This document shows positions 1 through 5,561 of a DNA stretch of 5,834 bases, in pieces. The position numbers and the translations under genes are program-made. The number at the start of each line of letters is the position of its first letter. Position 1 is the stretch's first letter. The notes beneath the pieces were generated by a model. It searched no databases. It worked only from the letters and a program-made list of their open reading frames with translations, and was not told the origin of the DNA. Source of the stretch: Bacillus_CJ salitolerans (GTDB taxonomy: Bacteria; Bacillota; Bacilli; Bacillales; SA4); contig NZ_JBHUEM010000059.1 in assembly GCF_042680805.1 (NCBI RefSeq), positions 1 through 5,834 of the forward strand. Reading direction: 5' to 3'.

Positions 1-404
1 CCGACAATCGCTCCTGCATAAAATTCAAAGTCTTCAATCGCTTGCATGACTTGACCTTGTGCTGCAGCTAAAGATTTCCCAGTATCTAAAATCTCCAATT
101 CAACAAGTTCGTTGAAGCGAGCTCTCATAATAGAAGCAATTTTATTTAACGTTCTAGATCGCTTATTTACAGGAAATAGCTTCCATTTACCGTGATCAAA
201 TGCATGTCTTGCCGCTTGAACCGCTCGTTCTGTATCTTCCTTCGAAGCTTTTGCCACCTCTGCGATTGCTTCACCAGTTGCAGGATTGAAGGTTGTAAAT
301 GTAACCCCTGTTGAACTTGCAGTTCGCTCACCATTAATAATAAGATCGTATCTATCACGCTTCATTTCTAGTGCTTCAAATTGTTGTTCTTTTACAGTTG
401 ACAT
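1..404 (-). CDS. NAD(P)-dependent aldehyde dehydrogenase, N-terminal part (runs off the left edge)
   Basis: Translating the minus strand from the ATG at 402-404 gives 134 codons open to the window edge. The protein begins MSTVKEQQFEALEMKRDRYD and shows features of the ALDH superfamily N-terminal domain: an 'INGE' strand near residue 23, 'FNPATGEAIAEV' at about 39-50, and 'ILDTGKSLAAAQGQV' at about 105-119, matching the usual 'ETGKP' region. The nucleotide-binding motif and the catalytic Cys and Glu lie beyond the window. An AAAGGGAG Shine-Dalgarno sits about 9 nt before the ATG. The gene follows the EthD gene by 26 bp and so is probably cotranscribed. By context it may oxidise the ring-opened semialdehyde CoA ester, the job of the ALDH half of PaaZ. 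It could instead oxidise phenylacetaldehyde to phenylacetate. The family call is secure; the substrate is inference. Confidence 0.9.
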   Translation of the reverse strand, partial: MSTVKEQQFEALEMKRDRYDLIINGERTASSTGVTFTTFNPATGEAIAEVAKASKEDTERAVQAARHAFDHGKWKLFPVNKRSRTLNKIASIMRARFNELVELEILDTGKSLAAAQGQVMQAIEDFEFYAGAIV

Positions 405-430
405 ATTAGACACTCCCTTTATAAATTTAC

Positions 431-739
431 TTATTCTGCTACTTCTTCTCCGATCATTAACGTCACAAGTTCCCCAGCAAATTTCATCAAATCTTTACCA
501 GATGCTCTTGCCTCATCAGTTTTCATTGCTTCTTTTAGAGCATCGTGGCTATCGTAAAACATTTCACACATTAAGTAATATTTGCCTTCCCCTCCCATAG
601 GTGAACCTACTACCTTAGTCACAACAGATTTTTGCAGACCTGGTATTTTCGATGTAATTGGCATATGTGTATTAAAATAATGCTCGTCAAAAGCAGCTTT
701 GTCTTCAGGATGCTTATAAAGTGCAATTAGTTTTACCAT
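431..739 (-). CDS. EthD-family small protein of the paa cluster
   Basis: This 102-residue protein begins MVKLIALYKHPEDKAAFDEH and has the shape of an EthD/dimeric alpha-beta barrel protein. The 'YKHPEDKAAFDEHYFNTHMPI' region (residues 8-28, with H20, Y21 and H25) is the typical N-terminal signature. It is followed by 'GEGKYYLMCEMFYDSHDALKEAM', matching the family's beta strand plus helix. The start at 739 was chosen over an in-frame ATG at 793 because AAGGTGG lies 7 nt before it and the 18 extra residues would lie over an intergenic hairpin. EthD proteins are small, usually dimeric, and often of unproven function; the founder accompanies a P450 system for ethyl tert-butyl ether. Its place between paaD and the aldehyde dehydrogenase suggests a helper or isomerase-like role in phenylacetate breakdown, but nothing in the sequence proves this. 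Confidence 0.85.
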   Translation of the reverse strand: MVKLIALYKHPEDKAAFDEHYFNTHMPITSKIPGLQKSVVTKVVGSPMGGEGKYYLMCEMFYDSHDALKEAMKTDEARASGKDLMKFAGELVTLMIGEEVAE

Positions 740-746
740 TTTGTTA

Positions 747-753
747 CCACCTT
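747..753 (-). promoter_or_regulatory. Ribosome binding site deciding the EthD start
   Basis: The minus strand reads AAGGTGG here, 7 nt before the ATG at 737-739. The alternative in-frame ATG at 791-793 lies inside a strong inverted repeat, so the downstream start is preferred. Confidence 0.75.
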
Positions 754-766
754 CATATTTTTTTAA

Positions 767-796
767 CTCTTGCAAGAAGCTAACCACCTGCAAGAG
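767..796 (-). other. Intergenic hairpin between paaD and the EthD gene
   Basis: The arms CTCTTGCA (767-774) and TGCAAGAG (789-796) are a perfect 8-bp inverted repeat separated by 14 nt. In the minus-strand RNA the spacer can extend the stem with two G-C and two G-U pairs around one U-U mismatch, leaving a UUAG loop. On the minus strand the hairpin is followed by TTAAAAAAA rather than a T run, so it does not look like an intrinsic terminator. It fills most of the 75-bp gap between the two genes, the largest gap within the paaABCD-ethD-ALDH unit. Possible roles are RNA processing or 3'-end protection, which would set different mRNA levels for the oxygenase genes and the EthD/ALDH pair. Confidence 0.55.
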
Positions 797-814
797 CTCT
801 GATCATCAAGTCAT

Positions 815-1315
815 TTACATTAAAGTTGAAATTGGCTTCATTGCTTCAAACGGATTTTTACAGTTTTTACAGTACAAGATACTACGGCAGGCTGTTGGAC
901 CAAAAATATTATCAACTGTTGTATAAGTTGAATCACAGTAAGGACAATCAACATGCCATTCCCCGTTTGGACCAAATTGCTTAGGGGGTGGCGCTATTCC
1001 AAATTCCTTTAATCTTTCCCTACCTTCATCTGTAATTCGTTCTGATGTCCAAGGTGGATTATTCTTAAACTTCACCTCAACATTCATCAATCCATCTATT
1101 GTCTGAACAGCTTTCTCTACATTCTTTTTAATAATTTCAAGAGCAGGGCAGCCCATAAATGTTGGAAGAAGCTCAATGGAAACGTTAGCATCATCCACCA
1201 TTATTTTCTCAACCATTCCTAGATCGAGTATACTAACGGAATCAATTTCCGGATCCTTTACTGTTTCAAGTACTTCTTTAATAGCATATTCTTTCGTCTT
1301 GTTTAGTGAGGTCAT
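815..1315 (-). CDS. paaD: PaaD, MIP18/DUF59-type maturation protein of the phenylacetyl-CoA epoxidase system
   Basis: The protein has 166 residues, very close to the family's usual length (about 165). The N-terminal half is a MIP18/DUF59 domain: 'VKDPEIDSVSILDLGMV' at 19-35 and 'PTFMGCPALE' at 51-60, with the conserved C56. A linker with 'NPPWTSERIT' (86-95) leads to a C-terminal cysteine cluster: C124-x2-C127, C143, and C149-x2-C152, resembling a zinc ribbon or iron-sulfur site. PaaD proteins are needed for the ring-epoxidising complex to work; DUF59 relatives act in iron-sulfur cluster assembly, so cofactor maturation is the probable role. The start at 1315 has GGGAGGT upstream at good spacing. 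The gene lies 36 bp after paaC in the standard paaABCD order. Confidence 0.93.
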   Translation of the reverse strand: MTSLNKTKEYAIKEVLETVKDPEIDSVSILDLGMVEKIMVDDANVSIELLPTFMGCPALEIIKKNVEKAVQTIDGLMNVEVKFKNNPPWTSERITDEGRERLKEFGIAPPPKQFGPNGEWHVDCPYCDSTYTTVDNIFGPTACRSILYCKNCKNPFEAMKPISTLM

Positions 1316-1351
1316 GTAATATACCTCCCTTCATAATCTATAAATCTTTCA

Positions 1352-2164
1352 TTACCATGGGACAGCTGGATTAAGAGAATACACTTCAGATAGTGTATCG
1401 ATCGCAGCCTTTAAATCTTCCGTATGCTCTCCAATACGCCCATTACCATTCTTCATCCCAAACTCAATTGGAAGTGTTAAATCTAACGAGTCAAATACAG
1501 GTTTTATTGCTGATATCCATCGTTGTTTTAATATTTTTTCATCTTCAATTAAACCTAATTCAGACATTTTTGAACCATTTGGACCTAATGTTAATACTCC
1601 TTCAAAGTCGTCGAACACCTTATCAATGGCAAGCTTCATACGACTCCGGGCTTCACCCTTTACACTTGTAAGTTGAACAAACCATGTCTTCCAGTGCATT
1701 AAGTGGTAATATAGCTCCATATTTACTTTTACAGCCACTTCGGCTAATGGTTCGTAAGAAGACGTTTTTAATGAATCAATTCTGATTTTTTTAGCTTGGG
1801 AATAAAAATAATGACGTACAACTGCAAAAGCCCAATCATAATTTGGTTCTATTAAATAGTTCCCTGGTCCATTCACTTCTTCTAGCAGCACAGCATTTCT
1901 TCGTTCAGCCGCCTTTCGTCCATGAGCGAGTGAATCTGCTGATCCTTCTCCCATGTCTTCCAATAACTGATAATACATGGCTGCATGCCCCATTGTATCC
2001 TGACTAATAGATGAAAATGCTACATCTTCCTCTATATGGGGAGCAAGACCTAACCATTCTGAACCACGATACGCAACTAGAAAATCATCATCGGCAAGTT
2101 GATATAATAATTCTGCTACTATTTCTTTATTTTCTTGATTCTGTTTTAAATCTTCTAGATTCAT
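1352..2164 (-). CDS. paaC: PaaC, structural subunit of the phenylacetyl-CoA 1,2-epoxidase
   Basis: This is a 270-residue ferritin-like protein of the PaaA/PaaC family. It stabilises the catalytic subunit PaaA in the cytoplasmic multicomponent monooxygenase. Recognisable stretches are 'DDDFLVAYRGSEWLGLAP' (25-42), 'SQDTMGHAAMYYQLLEDMG' (54-72), 'YDWAFAVVRHYFY' (109-121) and 'NMELYYHLMHWKTW' (148-161). The iron-binding ExxH pairs of PaaA are lost: the first is TMGH (57-60) and the second helix has E150-LYY-H154. This fits a non-catalytic partner. The start codon overlaps the paaB stop in an ATGA (2161-2164), which suggests translational coupling, with GAAGGGGA about 10 nt upstream. It is somewhat longer than the E. 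coli protein of about 248 residues. Confidence 0.94.
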   Translation of the reverse strand: MNLEDLKQNQENKEIVAELLYQLADDDFLVAYRGSEWLGLAPHIEEDVAFSSISQDTMGHAAMYYQLLEDMGEGSADSLAHGRKAAERRNAVLLEEVNGPGNYLIEPNYDWAFAVVRHYFYSQAKKIRIDSLKTSSYEPLAEVAVKVNMELYYHLMHWKTWFVQLTSVKGEARSRMKLAIDKVFDDFEGVLTLGPNGSKMSELGLIEDEKILKQRWISAIKPVFDSLDLTLPIEFGMKNGNGRIGEHTEDLKAAIDTLSEVYSLNPAVPW

Positions 2165-2505
2165 CGCTTAATCTTCCCCTTCCATGACAGAATTTCAGCT
2201 TCATCAAAGAACTCTTGTTCATAATGGCGCCATTTCTTTTTCAAATAACCATAACCCTTGGTTTCACGATAATCTTTATTATCTAAACGTGGAAGAGCCT
2301 GTTTTTCTTCTTGTGTCATCATTCTAACATCTGACCTTTTCACGACCCATATATCCGAAACAGGTTCTCTTCTCATGAAATTCTCTTGTGCCATAATTAA
2401 AGCTAATTCATGGTTAGGTGCTAATAAGCTAAATTGATGTTGCATCGGAGAAGTATCTGAACGTCTACTAAATACTTCAAACTCTTGATAAAACCCCTTA
2501 CTCAT
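2161..2505 (-). CDS. paaB: PaaB, small subunit of the phenylacetyl-CoA 1,2-epoxidase
   Basis: The product is 114 residues, longer than the E. coli protein of about 95. The hallmark regions are 'FYQEFEVFSRR' (5-15), 'LLAPNHELALIMAQENFMRR' (27-46) and 'DIWVVKRSDV' (51-60). In the family these make up the compact PaaB fold that bridges PaaA-PaaC heterodimers. After residue 70 the tail is rich in charged and aromatic residues (Lys, Arg, Tyr, Trp), and this accounts for the extra length. PaaB has no catalytic residues of its own. AAGGGAGAG lies upstream of the ATG at 2503-2505, and the gene starts 30 bp after paaA. Its stop overlaps the start of paaC by 4 bp. Confidence 0.94.
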   Translation of the reverse strand: MSKGFYQEFEVFSRRSDTSPMQHQFSLLAPNHELALIMAQENFMRREPVSDIWVVKRSDVRMMTQEEKQALPRLDNKDYRETKGYGYLKKKWRHYEQEFFDEAEILSWKGKIKR

Positions 2506-2535
2506 TATCTATCTCTCCCTTCACAAGACACTCTT

Positions 2536-3504
2536 TTATATTGCTTCTTCTTTAACACTTAAGGCTTCTCGTACCCATGCATTATTTGTATACGACAATT
2601 CACGTAAACGAAGACGTTCTTTTGATTTAGGTCCATTATTACGAACAATATCCTTAAAATTATTCCAATTCGGTTGCTTATAACTCCATTTTCCAGCCTC
2701 TTCGTCATAGTGCATGGTTTCATCTGGTAGTTTTAAACCGATAGATAAAATTCTAGGAACATATTTTGTAAAGAAATCTTGGCGTAGCTCTTCATTATTT
2801 TTCGTTCTGATTCCATATTTCATCGTAACATCTTGCTTTGATGTTCCCGTCGTTTCTGCCGATGCTGGTCCAAAGAACATTAACAATGCTTCCCACCAAC
2901 CATTTAGGGCTTCTTGAAGCATCGCCTTCTGTTCCGATGTACCTTCTGCTAAAGCCATGATAATTGCCTCTCCATGCTGCGCATGGAAAACTTCTTCTGC
3001 ACATATTCTTTTTAGGGCACGTGCATATGGTCCATAGGATGCATCTAACATGTTCGTCTGTGAAATAATGGCGGCTCCATCTACTAACCACCCAATTATG
3101 CCAGCATCTGCCCACGTTGGCGCTGGCATATGGAAAACATTATGAAACTTTAAATCTCCACTAAATAGATCTTGCATAATTTCTTCACGAGTTTTACCTA
3201 ATGGTTTCATTAGATCCTCTGCAACACGAAGAAGCAATTGCCCATGCCCCATCTCATCTTGGACCTTGGCCATTATCCCAAGCTTTCTACGTAACGAGGG
3301 TGCTTTTGGAACCCATTCTTTTTCAGGTAATGCCCCCATAATCTCACTAATACCGTGCATTGAAATTAATTTAATAAGAGTCATTCTATATTCATCGGGC
3401 ATCCAATCATCTGCCTCAATTTTCTCTCCAGCAGCTATCCTTTGTAAAAATTGTTCATGTTTTTCCTCTTCTGTCATAAGATCATAAGATTTTGTAATCG
3501 CCAT
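2536..3504 (-). CDS. paaA: PaaA, catalytic diiron subunit of the phenylacetyl-CoA 1,2-epoxidase
   Basis: The 322-residue product is slightly longer than E. coli PaaA (about 309). It catalyses the O2-dependent epoxidation of the ring of phenylacetyl-CoA. The diiron site is visible as two ExxH motifs, E84-M-G-H87 (in 'VQDEMGHGQLLLR') and E171-V-F-H174 (in 'RICAEEVFHAQHGEA'). E54 (in 'MHGISEIMGALPEKEW') and D142 (in 'GWLVDGAAI') are the likely remaining carboxylate ligands. The stretch 'SYGPYARALKRIC' (156-168) is highly typical of PaaA. The ATG at 3504 follows GAGGAGG by about 7 nt, the strongest ribosome site of the oxygenase genes. It is the first gene of paaABCD and lies 91 bp after paaK, with its own possible promoter in that gap. 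No key residue looks missing. Confidence 0.96.
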   Translation of the reverse strand: MAITKSYDLMTEEEKHEQFLQRIAAGEKIEADDWMPDEYRMTLIKLISMHGISEIMGALPEKEWVPKAPSLRRKLGIMAKVQDEMGHGQLLLRVAEDLMKPLGKTREEIMQDLFSGDLKFHNVFHMPAPTWADAGIIGWLVDGAAIISQTNMLDASYGPYARALKRICAEEVFHAQHGEAIIMALAEGTSEQKAMLQEALNGWWEALLMFFGPASAETTGTSKQDVTMKYGIRTKNNEELRQDFFTKYVPRILSIGLKLPDETMHYDEEAGKWSYKQPNWNNFKDIVRNNGPKSKERLRLRELSYTNNAWVREALSVKEEAI

Positions 3505-3517
3505 TTAAATCCTCCTC

Positions 3518-3551
3518 AATAATAATATGTCGTTTTATTCACGTTATTATT
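3518..3551. promoter_or_regulatory. Imperfect palindrome at the paaA promoter, possible repressor operator
   Basis: AATAATAA (3518-3525) and TTATTATT (3544-3551) are perfect inverted arms about a common centre, with matching TG/CA pairs further in (3528-3529, 3540-3541). The site overlaps the end of the proposed -10 box and the expected start of transcription, where a TetR- or GntR-type repressor would act. AT-rich arms arise easily by chance, so this is tentative. No regulator gene is in the window. Confidence 0.35.
3525..3539 (-). promoter_or_regulatory. 15-nt motif upstream of paaA, shared with paaK
   Basis: The minus strand reads AATAAAACGACATAT here, 21 nt before the paaA ATG. It matches AATAAAACAAAATAT (4958-4972, same strand) upstream of paaK at 13 of 15 positions. 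A shared site before both transcription units suggests a common pathway regulator, but both regions are AT-rich. Confidence 0.4.
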
Positions 3552-3577
3552 ATATTCGTAATATATAAAAAAGCTAC
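3549..3577 (-). promoter_or_regulatory. Possible sigma-A promoter for paaABCD
   Basis: A perfect TATAAT -10 box lies at 3549-3554 on the minus strand. At a 17-nt spacer the -35 position is GTAGCT (3572-3577), a poor match, so the promoter would be weak or need an activator. It lies about 45 nt before the paaA ATG. The alternative is that paaA is transcribed only by readthrough from the paaK promoter. Confidence 0.35.
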
Positions 3578-3597
3578 TAAAATATGATTTTCATGCT
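3567..3597 (-). terminator. Weak hairpin plus T run after paaK (possible attenuator)
   Basis: On the minus strand, AGC...GCT and AAAAT-CAT-ATTTT pair to form an imperfect stem (3572-3597), followed by six T residues (the last stem T plus five more). It begins within the paaK stop codon. The stem is AT-rich with a bulge and a mismatch, so termination would be inefficient. Partial readthrough into paaA is a reasonable reading, though chance is also possible. Confidence 0.3.
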
Positions 3598-4924
3598 AGA
3601 CTTTTAGTCTCGATTCCTTCGTATGATCAACAATTCTTACTGCTTTCCCTTGTGACCTAGGAATAGATTTTGGCGGGTTCACCTTCACCCCCATTGAAAC
3701 TAAGCAATTATTTTTCATGATGGTTTGAATATTTTTGGCTAGTCTACCTACACTCTCATGAGATAAATCACAATTAATATTTTGATAAAAGACTTCATTT
3801 ATCTCTACATGAAGCTCCACATTTAACAAACTTCCTTTTTTTGTGAGATGCAACTGATAATGTGGCACGATTTCATTTATGGATAGTAGATAATGCTCAA
3901 TTTCAGATGGGAATACATTTACGCCTCGAATGATAATCATGTCATCAATACGACCTTTAACACGGGACATTCTCATCGTGGTTCGACCACAGGCACACTT
4001 TTCTTTCGTTACAGAAGCAATATCTCCTGTTCGATAACGAATAATCGGAAATGCCTCTTTTGTTAAACTTGTAAAAACTAGCTCTCCTTCTTCTCCCTCT
4101 GGAACAGGCATTAAGGTTTTAGGATCGATGACTTCAACTAAGAAGTGGTCTTCAGCTATATGTAGCCCAGATTGTGCTTCGTGGCATTCGATTGATACAC
4201 CTGGACCTATGACTTCGCTTAATCCGTAAATATCAACTGCTTTAATATCTAGCAACTGCTCTAACGTTCGGCGCATTTCCTCTGACCATGGTTCTGCCCC
4301 AAATATGCCATATTTTAAAGAGGTTTGACTTGGGTCTATCCCCATCTCTAACATTGTTTCAGCGATATTTAAAACATATGATGGAGTACCACAAATGACT
4401 GTAGGTTTGAAATCTTGTATTAATGTAATTTGCCTTTCTGTGTTTCCACCTGAAATAGGAACTGTTGCCATACCTAATTGCTCACTTCCATAATGAAGAC
4501 CAAGACCACCTGTGAACAACCCATACCCATACGCATTATGTAAAACCTCTCCTGGGTTTCCACCAGCAATAGCGATTGCTCGAGCAACTATATTGGACCA
4601 CATTTGAACATCATTCTTAGTGTAACCTACAACAGTTGGTTTACCACTTGTTCCAGACGATGCATGAATTCGAACAAGCTCTTTTTGATCGACGGCAAAA
4701 AGGCCAAAAGGGTAATGGTCTCTCAGGTTTTTTTTGACTGTAAAAGGAAGTTTGATGAGATCTCTTACTGATTGAATATCCTCTACCTTTACATTTAACG
4801 CATCAAATTGTTCCTTATAAAAAGGAACCTTTTCATAAACTTTTGCAACAGTTTCTTTCAGCCTTTTTAGTTGTAGCTTTTCAATTTCTTCCCTAGCAGC
4901 TGTTTCAATTTCATGTAAAATCAT
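3596..4924 (-). CDS. paaK: Phenylacetate-CoA ligase PaaK
   Basis: This 442-residue adenylate-forming enzyme converts phenylacetate, CoA and ATP to phenylacetyl-CoA, the entry step of the pathway. Visible motifs in order are 'KLPFTVKKNLRDHYPFGLF' (58-76), the ATP phosphate loop 'ASSGTSGKP' (88-96), 'FGAEPW' (208-213), 'YGLSE' (233-237), 'RTGD' (298-301) and 'GRIDDMIIIRGVNVFPSEIE' (324-343). The C-terminal domain has 'PRSQGKAVRI', whose K427 is the likely adenylation lysine. C247, H248, C310 and C312 ('ECHEA', 'CACGR') could form a metal site, which is inference. Length and motifs indicate an intact enzyme. The ATG at 4924 has a strong AGGAGGG site, and a promoter lies about 120 nt upstream. 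It precedes paaABCD on the same strand. Confidence 0.96.
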   Translation of the reverse strand: MILHEIETAAREEIEKLQLKRLKETVAKVYEKVPFYKEQFDALNVKVEDIQSVRDLIKLPFTVKKNLRDHYPFGLFAVDQKELVRIHASSGTSGKPTVVGYTKNDVQMWSNIVARAIAIAGGNPGEVLHNAYGYGLFTGGLGLHYGSEQLGMATVPISGGNTERQITLIQDFKPTVICGTPSYVLNIAETMLEMGIDPSQTSLKYGIFGAEPWSEEMRRTLEQLLDIKAVDIYGLSEVIGPGVSIECHEAQSGLHIAEDHFLVEVIDPKTLMPVPEGEEGELVFTSLTKEAFPIIRYRTGDIASVTKEKCACGRTTMRMSRVKGRIDDMIIIRGVNVFPSEIEHYLLSINEIVPHYQLHLTKKGSLLNVELHVEINEVFYQNINCDLSHESVGRLAKNIQTIMKNNCLVSMGVKVNPPKSIPRSQGKAVRIVDHTKESRLKV

Positions 4925-4944
4925 CTTTACCCTCCTACTCTTAA

Positions 4945-4958
4945 ATAAAACGCTTACA
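4945..4958 (-). promoter_or_regulatory. Candidate CcpA cre site in the paaK leader
   Basis: The minus strand reads TGTAAGCGTTTTAT, matching the Bacillus cre consensus TGWAARCGYTWNCW at 13 of 14 positions (only the C near the end is A). It lies about 85 nt downstream of the predicted transcription start and 20 nt before the paaK ATG, where bound CcpA would block elongation. This suggests repression of phenylacetate use by preferred sugars. Confidence 0.6.
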
Positions 4959-4972
4959 TATTTTGTTTTATT
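4958..4972 (-). promoter_or_regulatory. 15-nt motif upstream of paaK, shared with paaA
   Basis: The minus strand reads AATAAAACAAAATAT, 13 of 15 identical to the copy before paaA (3525-3539) in the same orientation. Its GTTTTATT (plus strand, 4965-4972) is also an inverted partner of AATAAAAC at 4944-4951, with 13 nt between the arms, overlapping the cre-like site. It may be an operator for a phenylacetate regulator encoded elsewhere. Confidence 0.4.
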
Positions 4973-5042
4973 ACGCTATTCAAGAAGATAATGTATAACG
5001 GTATTTTATCGACACGCTATAAATATGTTATATTGTATACCC

Positions 5043-5071
5043 AACATAACTTGAATATTAAAAAATGTCAA
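5043..5071 (-). promoter_or_regulatory. Sigma-A type promoter for paaK and perhaps the whole cluster
   Basis: The minus strand has a consensus TTGACA -35 (5066-5071), a 17-nt spacer, and TATGTT as -10 (5043-5048, 4 of 6 matches). The flanking DNA is very AT-rich. Transcription would begin near 5036, giving a leader of about 110 nt before paaK. It lies downstream of the terminator of the neighbouring gene, so the paa cluster is insulated from the IS element side. Confidence 0.6.
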
Positions 5072-5141
5072 TATATTTTCTGAAAATTGTCTATTTTTGA
5101 TTACTTTTAAGCATCTGCATATTAGCTTGTTGTATAGAAAT

Positions 5142-5171
5142 AAAAAAAAATCACCCTTATAGGTGATTTTT
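5142..5171 (-). terminator. Intrinsic terminator of the orphan small gene
   Basis: The arms AAAAATCACC (5146-5155) and GGTGATTTTT (5162-5171) form a perfect 10-bp stem with a 6-nt loop. On the minus strand this is followed directly by more T residues, giving nine Ts in a row at 5142-5150. The stop codon of the small gene (5157-5159) falls in the loop. The near-symmetry could also give weak termination in the plus direction. Confidence 0.85.
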
Positions 5172-5432
5172 CTCATTCTCATAAAGTGCTTTATATTCAT
5201 TTAGTTTACGTAGGAATAATTCCTTTTGATCAACAGTTATATATATGTTCTTAATCATAACTGTTCTTCCAATAAAATCTTGATGTGCTGAAGGATTTTT
5301 CAATTGGATCTCATAATTTGGTTCTTCAAACCCATTTAAAGTAAAGCTAAGTGAACCTTTACTCCGTTTATCTTTTTCATAATTGATGTTTCCTGGTTGA
5401 ACGAATTCAATATTATTTAGATTAATAGTCAT
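5157..5432 (-). CDS. Hypothetical 91-residue protein, start abutting an IS element
   Basis: The product is 91 residues, beginning MTINLNNIEFVQPGNINYEK and ending KALYENEKNHL. I do not recognise the family. It has no signal peptide or membrane segment and looks like a soluble cytoplasmic protein. The N-terminal two thirds alternate short beta-like stretches ('GSLSFTLNGF', 'NYEIQLKN', 'TVMIKNIYITV') and the last 25 residues are a charged helix. Its coding character is supported by a well-formed terminator at its stop codon. No Shine-Dalgarno is visible before the ATG at 5430-5432, because the IS21-like end begins within a few bases. The native promoter and ribosome site, and possibly the first codons, were probably cut away. 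It may be silent now. There is no evident link to phenylacetate metabolism. Confidence 0.6.
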   Translation of the reverse strand: MTINLNNIEFVQPGNINYEKDKRSKGSLSFTLNGFEEPNYEIQLKNPSAHQDFIGRTVMIKNIYITVDQKELFLRKLNEYKALYENEKNHL

Positions 5433-5561
5433 ATGTGACTGCTAAACTAAAGTAGACAGTTTCTGCTAGATAGGATGAAACACTTATTACCCAAATATAC
5501 CAGATAAAAATAATAACCTTTCATTGTATGATGTCAGAGTCATCATAGTACATACAACAAT

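Noticed and set aside
286..600. Plus-strand open frame of 104 codons
   Set aside because: It lies opposite the ALDH and EthD genes, is rich in Leu/Ser runs typical of antisense reading, and has no ribosome site that I can see.
740..793. An 18-residue N-terminal extension of the EthD protein starting at the ATG at 791-793
   Set aside because: The extension is read through an inverted repeat, is not EthD-like, and the ATG at 739 has AAGGTGG at proper spacing.
767..796. The paaD-ethD hairpin as an intrinsic terminator
   Set aside because: On the minus strand it is followed by TTAAAAAAA, not a T run, and on the plus strand no gene ends here.
1393..1671. Plus-strand open frame opposite paaC
   Set aside because: It is antisense to a well-supported gene and has a low-complexity Leu/Ile/Gln composition.
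1352..2164. Loss of ExxH iron ligands in PaaC as a sign of a broken enzyme
   Set aside because: PaaC is the known non-catalytic partner of PaaA and naturally lacks these ligands.
2795..3115. Minus-strand open frame of 106 codons within paaA
   Set aside because: It is a different frame inside the clear PaaA coding sequence, with a Cys/Trp-rich composition typical of a shadow frame.
5006..5200. Minus-strand open frame of 64 codons across the paaK leader and the terminator
   Set aside because: It runs through the terminator and the paaK promoter, has no ribosome site, and overlaps the better-supported small gene.
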